A stretch of 64,000 bases of DNA from the NCBI GenBank assembly GCA_030407085.1, contig CM059585.1, positions 93,094,501 through 93,158,500 on the forward strand, written 5' to 3'. The position numbers and the translations under genes were made by a program. This document shows positions 13,768 to 22,763 of this stretch, piece by piece; positions within the stretch are counted from its first letter, which is position 1; each line of letters begins with the position of its first letter. The notes under the pieces were generated by a model, which saw only the letters and a program-made list of their open reading frames with translations, was not told where the DNA came from and ran no database searches. This stretch comes from Trichopria drosophilae. Its lineage: Eukaryota; Arthropoda; Insecta; Hymenoptera; Diapriidae.

Positions 13768-13949
13768 ATTTGAATGGTATGAGTTTTGGTTGTATGGTCG
13801 TTGGACAAAAAAGAACAATTTAATTTACGTTTCGGCCACAATGTTGGCCCTCGTCAGAAATTTGTTGTAGATGCATTGAATTAAAAATTTATTTCAATCT
13901 CTTCTTTTCTGTCCAACAACCGTACCACCAAAACTCATACCAATCAAAT
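13768..13949. mobile_element. 182-bp inverted-repeat element enclosing a hammerhead-like motif
   Basis: The left end reads ATTTGAATGGTATGAGTTTT and the right end is the reverse complement of ATTTGATTGGTATGAGTTTT. The arms continue through GTTGGACA for about 45 bp. Between the arms on the minus strand is the hammerhead-like core annotated separately. Candidates are a MITE or a stranded terminal repeat of a Penelope-like element. No coding sequence accompanies it. Confidence 0.65.
13829..13857 (-). ncRNA. Hammerhead-ribozyme-like core (CTGACGA ... GAAAC)
   Basis: The minus strand reads CTGACGA, then G, GGCC, an 8-nt loop, GGCC and GAAAC. GGCC/GGCC can pair as stem II. CTGANGA and GAAA are the two invariant hammerhead core blocks, and Penelope-like elements are known to carry hammerhead motifs in their terminal repeats. 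There is one extra G at the base of stem II. I could not assign a convincing stem III or cleavage site, so activity is unproven. Confidence 0.4.
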
Positions 13950-14371
13950 ATCATCTCAAGCTGTCAAGAAATGTTCAATATTGCATCATCATCATCATTT
14001 TAATTTATCTATTTTTAGTTTATAAATAACCAAGGCTACCTTTGGCCAGTAGATGTATTTTATATTAGATTCATAATATTGGGTGGAAAATTAATCTGCT
14101 TCAAATTCAATGTAATGACAAGGTTCATGAAGGATTTCCGGTCGAGTTCATAAGTTTTGCCTGACTCGATGATGGCAACTTATTTATTTCAGAAAAAATC
14201 AATTGAAATTTTAAACTAGTGTTGGCGTGGTGCCTCGCTCGCTTCGCTCGCTCAGAAACTTCGACCTAGTGGAGAGTCGGCTATTCCATAATACTCGTTT
14301 GTTTACTAACAGCTTTCAATTATATTATAAAATTATATTGATATTTGGGGGTCCAATCATATTTAGGTCCA

Positions 14372-14815
14372 TGTTACGGACAGAATCGATGTTTTATCGA
14401 CTGCGGTACCCGGCGTAGGTTTTTTCCCACAAAGGTGGTTTTCCCTACGCCATTGCACACCCGAATGGGGGTACCTCTCAAAATGAAGCTGGCCTGTTAG
14501 GTAATTATGTAAAGGGCCCTTCGAAATGATGACGATCTCGATACAATTATTTGTAATTCGAATAGTATGGTATCGATGTGTAATATGACGTCGTAGTCTA
14601 TTTAAATGTTCGAGAGTTTGAAAGATCGAACTAAGATGAGAAAAAAATTGACGATCGGGTTGATAGAGAACGTTCCGGAACGTCTGAGGGTTAGGAAGTC
14701 CACGTCGCGATCGGGTCATCACCGATCGATCGGAATAAATAATTGAAATTATTAGTCGGCCGATCAAATTGCGCGTTTTATTTCAAAGCCCTTCCAGCAG
14801 TCGTTAACAGTTCAC
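14372..14815. mobile_element. Insertion within R1 copy A
   Basis: Copies C and D run directly from TTAGGTCCA into AGTGGCTTCGATAGATATG, whereas copy A is interrupted there by about 444 bp. The insert has a nested hairpin near its left side (GGCGTAGG near 14413, CCTACGCC near 14454, enclosed by GGTACC-like ends). A related phrase occurs at about 26345-26400, also beside an R1 fragment. A 134-codon minus-strand frame spans the insert but has no domain I recognise. Its identity is unknown. Confidence 0.6.
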
Positions 14816-14846
14816 GTGGCTTCGATAGATATGTTACAACAATATA

Positions 14847-15176
14847 GTGTTTCTTATATGTATGAAAATTGAAAATGAGCATTTTCAAAACTTCGACCCC
14901 GACAACAGGCCAGCCGAAGTATTAACAAATAAAAGTTGCAAAACACTTACTTCAAGCACTGGTATTATAATAGACTATTCGATGCATATTACATGTTTAC
15001 AGTGTTTTACTAATTACTGTAGGTATCATTATGATCTTATATATACAATATATATACATATAATTCGTCAAAAATATCTTGAAAGTGTCGAAAAGATATC
15101 TGACGAATATCTTTTAGATATCTATAAGACATCTTTTAGATGTATCGAAATAGTTATTTTCGTACCAAGGGCGTAA
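14847..15176 (+). CDS. R1-encoded frame of about 109 codons, function unknown
   Basis: The frame begins at an ATG just after the conserved block GATATGTTACAACAATATAG and ends in ISRA-like residues VPRA. The equivalent frame is open in copy B (28601-28936, minus) with closely similar residues, but is frameshifted in copy C (46001-46332) and shortened in copy D (62940-63170). Residues PAEVLTNKSCKTLTSS are shared with A-B differences of only one or two. The second half is low complexity (Tyr, Ile, Asp, Lys) and is encoded by an AGATATCT-rich palindromic stretch, so the frame may be a by-product. No domain, signal peptide or catalytic motif is apparent. Confidence 0.25.
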   Translation: MFLICMKIENEHFQNFDPDNRPAEVLTNKSCKTLTSSTGIIIDYSMHITCLQCFTNYCRYHYDLIYTIYIHIIRQKYLESVEKISDEYLLDIYKTSFRCIEIVIFVPRA

Positions 15177-15811
15177 AATAACTTATGCTCCCGTAGGTGA
15201 TCACCGCCCGCGAGGGGCTGGCGAAGACTACAAACGTCGAAATTTTATGAAAAACTATAGGGTAATTTTTTTGCCGAGGTGAACAAATTGAATACTTTTT
15301 CTGACAATAGTCATAAGCATTTTAAACCAGTTTTTATGGCAGTATCGTTGACTTTAGGAAGAAAATTTATAAAAACTTTTTTGTAGAGAATTTCATGCTC
15401 TATCTTTTTTGTTTGAAACATTTTTAATTAAAATTTGTATTTTTCAAAATAAATGCAAAACACTACGAAGAAACATAATTGGCGCTAATTTTTTTCAGTA
15501 ATGGACGGTTGGATCTGCGTCAAAATCTAATCAGATGTAAGTTATGCCAAGACGCGTATGTAAAAAAAAAATTTATGTCAATACGCTTATCCGTTCGCGA
15601 GTTATCGCGAGTTATCGCGAGACAAAAAAACGGGACGTACGGACGTACGGACGTACGTACGTACAAGATCACGGACACAAATTTTTGTATTGTTGATTTG
15701 GGTTCCTTAGGGTCTGAAACGTCGACATTTGATGAAAAACTATAGGGTAATTTTTATGCCCGAAGTGACCAAATTCAATACTTCGTCCAGACTTAGTCTG
15801 GGTCGAAGTAA

Positions 15812-17903
15812 TGAGGAGAAGTAAGTTGGTGATTCTTGATCCAGTGGAAAGTCTTGCATGTGTTAGATTCAAAGAAAGTATTTGACTTTTTTAATAGCAA
15901 GAAAATTGCTAGATTGTGTAAAAGTCATCTCATTGTCGTTATAGATCTACTTTGAATTGCAAGATTTATCAATGTATTCCTACTAAAAGAAGTCACACAT
16001 TGCTAACTTATTAGAATTAACTTACATTGTAAAATCTATTGAATGCAACATAGCACACCGCAAAATAAAATCAGATCAATGCACATATATAAAAATGTTA
16101 ATATCCGACTGAAGAGAAATATATCTATTGTCAGATATTGATAATTCATTTAGATCTAATTTGTTGTTTACATGATCTGGTGGGACTATCTACGTTAATA
16201 TAGCCATAATTGACATTGATTTGAACTAGACTTTGTTTCCCGCAATTTTTAGCAGAGCATTCATTTTCTTAATCATAATTATCGGTTCAGAATTATTTTG
16301 CTTCCAGCGGTATACATTAATCAATGACGACCCGATGAAAGTCTATTGGCAGATCATCGGTAGCTTATCAATACATCATTCACTGACCATCAGCAGCAAT
16401 TTAGAATAATTTAAAATACTTATGTACCTTACAAATGCACCTGTAAACCAAAGAATTTCAGTAGTTCAATTCAGTAGCATAAGTATATAATTTAACTACT
16501 GTTTGCCCAACATTAACCCAACATATACAAAATAAGATGATAAGATTGAGTAGCGTAGTTCAAGAGAGAGTAATCGCTAAATTTCACTTCTCTTTCTCTT
16601 GGAGTAAAATTTGCTCCTTTGGTGTATTTCATGCTAGGGTTAAATCCCTTTATTGGTAGTTCGCCGAAAACTGATTCATATTTTGGCAGGCTACCTACTA
16701 ACACTTTTTATTTCAACATTTTGAGGATCAACCAATTTTGAGAATTTTGAAATCAGCAAAAAACGAAATAAATTATTTCAGTACGGTCCCTAAGTCGTTT
16801 AGTAAGTCTAATGTACTGCATCAGTTCTTGGTTTAGATACTGCGTCTGCAAGTGCAATAATGCGATTTAACGTTGAAAGATATATCCAGGAATAAGACTA
16901 TTGTTAGGTATACGTTGTAAAAATGAGTGTACATATTAATTCTATGGATTGATCTAAAATATTATTCAAGATTCGAATATAACTATGGTCTGATAAAAGT
17001 ATCATAAAAGGAATATATAATGAAAAACAAGTTTCATACATGGACATACTTAGTGTTCACAGCCTTAGATGCGATCTCGAGAATGCGCAATACAACGCGA
17101 CGCTTACTGGTCAGCCGAATCCCCGCGACGCTGCTGGAATTCGAATAGCACAACGGCGCGGCTCGCCCGAGAGCTGCGGAATAAAATAATCAATTCGTAC
17201 ATAAAAACCAACAAATACTTTCTCCTAAACAATATAAAACGCTTTTTATATACGCAGTTGCGTTCAGAAACACCACCGGCATGCACTTGTAAAACCATTC
17301 GCAGTTATTAACCATATAATAATGTAGAAAACTTCTTCATTTTATTACCTACATTTTCATATCAGGATTTTTTCGTTTTCATTTGTGTAAACTAAATTAA
17401 GCAATTAGATGGGCATAGTCCTTCTAGCTTTAGCAGCAATCGTGATATAAGTCGTAAAAAGTATCGAAGTAGATATACAACAATTTTTTAGTTTTTAATT
17501 ATTATTTCCATTAAATGTAAAGTCGGATCAAATAATATAACAGGGAAACATTTTTCTGCATAAAATTCTAAATTTGTCAGTATTTTTTATTTCAATGCTT
17601 TTTCCCCATTAATTTCAGGCACATTTACTACGGCAAGTATTTACTTGTTAAATGTACTTAGTAATAACAAAGGAATTAAAAATACTACGAAAAATTCACG
17701 TCGACGTGCTTTGGTTTTGGATATGCAATGTCTCATGTGCCTTCTTCCTTCATATCTCAGTACGCTCGAACTTTGAGGGATCATGGCTGAGGGTTCTTCT
17801 TCCTGTTTTTTCTGCATGTTTTCAGCACATCAATTGCATGTACGAATTACTTGTGAACAGCGACCAAAATAAAAAATAAAAATAGTATTATTATTTTATA
17901 TAT
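15812..17903. other. AT-rich stretch with a short GC patch
   Basis: No gene is recognised. A short CpG-rich patch at about 17065-17190 has overlapping open frames on both strands. A plus-strand frame at 17652-17879 has hydrophobic stretches but no domain. Confidence 0.45.
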
Positions 17904-18078
17904 CCCGATTAAAAAAAATTCATATATGAAAGATCTTTCCGAGATCTCTCAAGTTTAATCTCGCGAAGATCTCGCTAATGGGACGGAGCGAGATTATTGA
18001 GAGATGACCAAAGATGTTAAAATAATATATTAAAATTATCAATTAAAAAATAAAATATTTAAATAAAAAAAAAGACAT

Positions 18079-18150
18079 ATCACTGTCGGGATTTGAACCC
18101 GAGACCTTTCGTTCTTGAAGCTGGAACTCTAACCACTCGACTAGACATTC
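18079..18150 (-). tRNA. tRNA-like sequence, probably a pseudo-tRNA (Leu-CAA-like anticodon position)
   Basis: On the minus strand the A-box-like TAGTCGAGTGG and B-box-like GGTTCAAATCC are in standard spacing. The T arm is perfect (TCGGG, loop TTCAAAT, CCCGA). The anticodon loop read by position is TTCAAGA, giving CAA. The anticodon stem (CCAGC against ACGAA) and the acceptor stem do not pair, so this is unlikely to be a working tRNA. It lies in the left arm of the foldback element. Confidence 0.5.
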
Positions 18151-18243
18151 ATTTTAGGAAGCATAACAAATGACAACGATATTGAGAGAATCTATCAGTG
18201 AAATTCGGCATTGATATATGTCCTTTGTTACACTTCATTAAAT

Positions 18244-18315
18244 GACTGTCTAGCCGGGTGGTTAGAGTTACAGCTTTAAGACCGAAAGGTCCTGGGATCG
18301 AATCCCGGCATTGAT
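18244..18315 (+). tRNA. tRNA-like sequence, probably a pseudo-tRNA (Leu-TAA-like anticodon position)
   Basis: It is the right-arm partner of the minus-strand tRNA-like copy. The A-box-like TAGCCGGGTGG and B-box-like GGATCGAATCC are correctly spaced. The T arm pairs with one wobble (CTGGG, loop ATCGAAT, CCCGG). The anticodon position reads TAA. Anticodon and acceptor stems do not pair. A local GACC-GAAA-GGTC hairpin is formed instead. Internal RNA polymerase III promoter boxes look usable even though the tRNA fold does not. Confidence 0.5.
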
Positions 18316-18493
18316 ATATTTTTTTTTTATTTAAATATTTTATTTTTTAATTGACAATTTTAACATATTATTTCAACATCTTTGGTCATCTCTCAATAAT
18401 GTCGCTCCCTCCCATGAGCGAGATCTTTGCGAGATTAAACTTGCGAGATCTCGGAAAGATCTTTCATAGATGAATTTTTTTTTACTCGGGTAT

Positions 18494-21400
18494 CGCTAAT
18501 TATCTCCGATGAATTAATGTTTAAGTTTATTGAAACATTTGAAGCGCTAAGGTAAACCTCAGGTTGTTTCTTGCATTCAACGAGATCATTATTGAAATTA
18601 GTTTTCGAGTTTTATGAAATATCATTCTAAGTTTCAGAAGAAACCCATACTTCTACGCTGCATGGTATATGCCAGTGAAGTCTTCAAACCTTTAAATTGA
18701 ATGGGTTTATGGATCACGGATCAACGTTCGTCCCAGGTTCGATCATGGATAATCAAACTAAACTTTGCCCAAAATATAAGACATTAATAATCACAAACAA
18801 AATGCGCAAAAATAAAAGTCATGAAAACTAAATGACATTGGTTAACCATTTAGAAAATGTTCAGATAGAAGAACCATAATAAATTTTAACAGATACTGGA
18901 TTTTCTATTATCCTGCTAAAAAATTGCCTATCAGAGAAATTTACGTACTGTTCGGTTTCAGCATTGTGTATATAGTCAGATATTTTAAAAAAGCATATTG
19001 CAATCGTTGATACGCAGGCAAACTAAAGGGAAATATACAATTAATTTCGAAGGCCGAGGGATATTTGTACGATTAGTTTTGATATCGTGATTTGGCGCAA
19101 TCGACGGGCGATAGTTGCGACTTGAGGATGGAAAATAATCGACATGCTAGAGGGTACTATCTTTTGGTAATAACTCCTGCTCGCAGGTAAATAATCAACT
19201 CACGATATGAAGTTGTCGCAATTCGCGAATACTGCACGCCGATTGGGCAAAATAACACTAACAAATATAATCGTGAAATATAGATATTTCCTACACTTTT
19301 ATAATAAAATAGCATATTGTATAGAAAAATGTATAGATTGTCAAGACAATTTTCGTTTTCTAATTATTATAGTCTAATTATTTATTTAAATTTTACAAAA
19401 TGTGTTCATTTTTCCGGGTATATCCTGCCTATATGTATATAACCCAAAAGGAAAATTTTGTTTTTGTACGAGGTATATGCAATTGTAGAAAATTTTATCT
19501 TTCTCTTTAGGTACAGTTCAGAGTAATTCTTGTTCGACAGATAGTATTAAAGTACAACAAATAAAATTAGTACAAAATGAGCATAAAATTGAATAACAAA
19601 TATTTACTTTGTAATAATAAAATACATCAGTATAATTAATTTGTTGTTGACGTATACAACATGACTGTGAAATTAAGTCATTCATTAAGTTTCAGTACTA
19701 TCATTACATTTACAAAATATGAAAAATGACGGCATGTTACGTTTGACAATAATAATATCGATTATATAAAGATTTTCATCCATATACAAAATACGGAGTA
19801 AAATCGGATTATCATTTGAAGGCATTTAATATTCTTCGCAATGTATAAGAATTGTGATTTGATTACTAACTCACATAGTTTCATAACTGTGCTTAAGCTA
19901 TACTAATATAAATATTGACAAAATACACTTCATGAATAGTTAATATAACGTATTAGTGGTTCACGGAAAGTTTGTTCGCCAAGACTGCCTTGTAAGTTTC
20001 TTAATATTGCCCGCAAACTACGGAAAGCAGTTTTGAATTTGAAACCAACTTCATGGTTATTTATTATTCAAGCTATATTATTTCTAGTATTGTAGTTTAT
20101 TAAAGCATTATTATTAACTGGTAAATAAAATAGGTCATAATATTAATGAGGGAGATGCTTTAGACAAGAAAACACGTTGTAAATTATTCAACGATTCGCT
20201 GTGCTTTTATAAACAAATGTTTCGTACGTGGTTTAATAATTTTTATTAAAAATGCGAAATTATACATTAAAATAATTGCAGAAGTTGCTTCATAAAAAAC
20301 ACATATTTTAATAAAACTCGACTGATAGAGAATTAAATTTTTTATTATTTTTAGCAAAATTTGAAATATATATGTATAGTTTTGTGCTTGGTTCAGAATA
20401 AAAATTATCTGATGGAAGTTTTTAGTAACATTGTATATTATATTGTCAATGCTGTTGTTTATGTAATCACCATTTTAGAAATATTATCGCTCTATTTACG
20501 ACTCCACATATATCTAGAACATTTAAAAATTACCCTGATAACATGTTTGGTGATTAACGATAAGTAAAAGTTAGGAGTGAATGAATTTACATTAAAGCTG
20601 TTTATGTAACTAGCATTATAGACACATAAGTAAAATGTTAGTTTTAAATTACCTCCAAGTAGGAATACATTCTTTCAAAGAAATAAGTATATGTGGGGAC
20701 AGCATTGGCTGATGGCGCCAAGAACTGTCTGTTATTGTGATCAGGCCAAGTATACATTTTCAAAATTATCGATTTTAATTACAATTATTTGCTCAGCTAT
20801 GTAGAATTACGTAAAAACGATAGTCTTCCAACTTGCGTATTAATCCTTGTATTTATGTTTAGCTTTTTTCGCCTGTCGATTTGGATAGAAAGTTAACGTA
20901 ATGAAGCATTTTATTAAATACATAATTATATTAAGTATTATTGACAAAGTAAGCAATAAGCATGTAGCAATGAAAACGAATTAATGGTAGATTGCTGATA
21001 AGGTCTGTTAACATTTTTAAAATTTTATAGAAAGTAAATAACACGAATTCATTTTCTTGATTTTCATTTATTATTTGCATAAGGAATAAATTTGATTACT
21101 ATCTGCATGTTAATATTATAGCGATTCAAAAATAATAGAATATATAAAAATCGTTGCTTCCTCAAAAGTCAAGTGTGTTGTATATAAAATATATTATTTG
21201 TTCATACGAAAGCTTTTTTCAAACGACTTTTTACCTGTCAATTAATAGCTCCATGTATTTGGTATTCATTTTTTTAGTATGCGTGATGAATAATTATAAT
21301 TATGCTTATCACTGAATTTTTCTAGATCAGATATGTGTGCATATAACCAGCATTTGAGACAGCCCACTTGATGAAATATGTGAAACCAACTTCTATCAAT

Positions 21401-21719
21401 GTCTGTGACAGCTGGATGAGCAATATGACCTTTACAATTCCAGAAAGGTTGTCTCATATCATCAAAAAAATCCTTTCAATAAGCGTACTGAAACTGGACA
21501 ACATGACATCTGCGCAGAATAACGTCAACTATATTTTGACAGTGATCAAATTTGTATGTATTTAAAACTAGAGACTTCTACTACATTCATCGTTTTACCT
21601 AATGATTAATAATTACACACGTATTATATACTTTTTCGGCCATACTAAGACAATCTGTAGGGGGGAAAGTACTATTCTGTCTAGTTTAAGTGGAATATAC
21701 TTCAAATCTCCAGAAAAGT
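18494..21719. other. AT-rich stretch, one weak coding candidate
   Basis: Mostly featureless AT-rich DNA. The only frame worth noting is on the minus strand at 21266-21457, described separately. An overlapping plus-strand frame (21368-21565) looks like its shadow. Confidence 0.45.
21266..21457 (-). CDS. Possible short coding fragment, unidentified
   Basis: The minus frame encodes about 63 residues unusually rich in Trp, His and Cys for this AT-rich window, for example WNCKGHIAHPAVTDIDRSWF and HQVGCLKCWLYAHI. A composition like this is unlike the Ile/Asn/Lys-rich chance frames around it and could be a decayed exon or transposon fragment. An in-frame stop lies just upstream of the start, so any upstream part would have to come through splicing. 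I cannot name a family. Confidence 0.2.
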   Translation of the reverse strand: MRQPFWNCKGHIAHPAVTDIDRSWFHIFHQVGCLKCWLYAHISDLEKFSDKHNYNYSSRILKK

Positions 21720-21987
21720 GTCATACTGGATCCCGGAGTAATCCCCCCCCCCCCCCAAAATTCCTCCCTGGAAAATTCCCCCTGGAAATTTTGCCCTCCG
21801 GAATAAACCTCTCCGGAAATTTCCCTTCTAGAAAATAACTCCTTCGGAAATTTATCCCCTAGAAAACAGCCCCTCCGGAAAAAAAGAAAATCACGTTATT
21901 CCCCCAGAAATTTCTAATCATATATATTGCTCAGTTTCAGTGTTCACGCGCTAGTTAACAGTTGACTCAAGCACAGGAAGTATCAAA

Positions 21988-22194
21988 ATGCCTCTCGACA
22001 TTATCAAATCGAATCGACATAAACCGATATTAATACTAAATGGATATATGCTTAATAAACATCAAGATAAGACCACCAAAGTGATCTGGCGATGCATTAA
22101 GTACCGAAGTAAATCCTGTCGTGCTATATGTCATACCACTACGGCAAAACAAACAGGCTCTATAATTAAAGACGGTACACCTAACCTAACCTAA
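21988..22194 (+). pseudogene. FLYWCH-type zinc-finger fragment
   Basis: The frame starts at an ATG and encodes about 68 residues. The block PILILNGYMLNK, then VIWRCIKYRSKSCRAICHTT, matches the FLYWCH pattern: a G-Y strand, then Trp-x-Cys, then Cys-Arg-Ala. The two zinc-ligand histidines expected after the second Cys (usually an HNH-type ending) are missing: the frame runs into the (CCTAA)n array exactly where they should be. The fold is therefore incomplete. FLYWCH domains occur in chromatin proteins and at the N terminus of Mutator-like transposases. This copy sits inside a foldback element, which favours the transposon origin. Confidence 0.55.
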
Positions 22195-22226
22195 CCTAAC
22201 CTAACCTAACCTAGCCTAACCTAACC
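22180..22226. repeat. Interstitial telomere-type array (CCTAA)n, about nine units
   Basis: Nine or so CCTAA units (TTAGG on the minus strand, the common insect telomere unit), with a single CCTAG variant. It lies inside the 660-bp element and directly abuts the FLYWCH frame. It could be a relic of telomere repair at a double-strand break or a simple-sequence expansion. Confidence 0.85.
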
Positions 22227-22763
22227 ATTTTTCCGGAGGGGCTATTTTCTGTGGGGGGGGGGGGGTAAATTTCCAAGGGGGTTATTCTCTAGAATGGAAT
22301 TTTCCGAGGAGTGTTATTCCGGAGGGGGAAATTTCCGGGGGGAAATTTCCGAGGAGGAATTTTCAGGGGACCAAAATGCCGGTCACCGTCATACTAGTAT
22401 CGGAAATTGCCATGCCTGTGATCTAAAAGTGCTTTATTAGATTTGAAAATTACCATACATGGGTTGTAAATGCAACACTGATATGTGAATTTTCATCAAT
22501 AGTAGGGCACTTTCTCTAAAATTGAGGTGTATCCGACTAGAACAAGATAGTATTAGACCATTCCCAAAAAATTCTCTTAGTGTATTGTTTAAATTGGTAT
22601 TTTTATTACAGGTGTTAATTTGCAAATTAGAAGACTTCCATTAAGGAGTCCAGAAAATCATTGACCCACAAACACAAATGGGCATGATCAAGATATCATA
22701 ACTATAGTTATTGAGTACTGCTGTTTTCAATTCCACGGAAATTCCAAGGTAAACGTTGTTATA

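Larger units (their letters stand above)
14215..15811 (+). mobile_element. R1 repeat, copy A (with a 444-bp insertion)
   Basis: R1 is a dispersed repeat with four long copies here. It opens with ACTAGTGTTGGCGTGGTGCC and CGCTCGCTTCGCTCGCTC, carries a roughly 109-codon frame (14847-15176 in this copy), then a conserved GAGGGGCTGGCGAAGACTA block, a GACGTACG microsatellite near 15640-15664, and closes with TTAGTCTGGGTCGAAGTAAT. A short inverted match (ACTTCGACCCAG near the left end, CTGGGTCGAAGT at the right end) is seen in this and other copies. Without the insertion the copy is about 1.15 kb. The superfamily is unrecognised and no transposase domain was seen. A TCGCGAGTTA duplication near 15600 is private to this copy. 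Confidence 0.8.
17904..18490. mobile_element. 587-bp foldback element carrying two divergent tRNA-like sequences
   Basis: The ends are CCCGATTAAAAAAAATTCAT on the left and the reverse complement of CCCGAGTAAAAAAAAATTCA on the right. The arms run inward through GAAAGATCTTTCCGAGATCT and an AT-rich stretch into a tRNA-like sequence in each arm, so almost the whole element is one imperfect palindrome with a loop near 18175-18225. It is flanked by TAT on both sides (17901-17903 and 18491-18493), a candidate 3-bp target duplication. No transposase is present, so it would be non-autonomous. Confidence 0.8.
21728..22387. mobile_element. 660-bp MULE-like foldback element with FLYWCH fragment and telomere-type repeats
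   Basis: GTCATACT occurs immediately outside both ends (21720-21727 and 22388-22395), a likely 8-bp target duplication with a one-base difference at a ninth position. The ends share a GG...CCGG...CCCC pattern. The arms (about 21743-21886 and 22229-22370) are inverted copies built from short TCCGGAAATT and CTAGAAAATA units, with a C run on the left and a G run on the right. The core holds a FLYWCH-like frame and a (CCTAA)n array. FLYWCH fingers are known in insect Mutator-like transposases, which make 8-10 bp duplications, so a MULE origin is reasonable inference. Confidence 0.6.

Noticed and set aside
14363..14767. 134-codon minus-strand frame across the insert in R1 copy A
   Set aside because: It crosses the insert boundary into R1, shows no domain, and the related segment at 26.3 kb does not keep the frame.
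15479..15745. Second R1 frame near the distal end (similar frames in copies B and C)
   Set aside because: Similarity follows the DNA repeat. Homopolymer length differences shift the frame between copies and it crosses the GACGTACG microsatellite.
18079..18315. Two functional tRNA-Leu genes
   Set aside because: The anticodon and acceptor stems do not pair in either copy and both lie within transposon arms, so pseudo-tRNA is the safer call.
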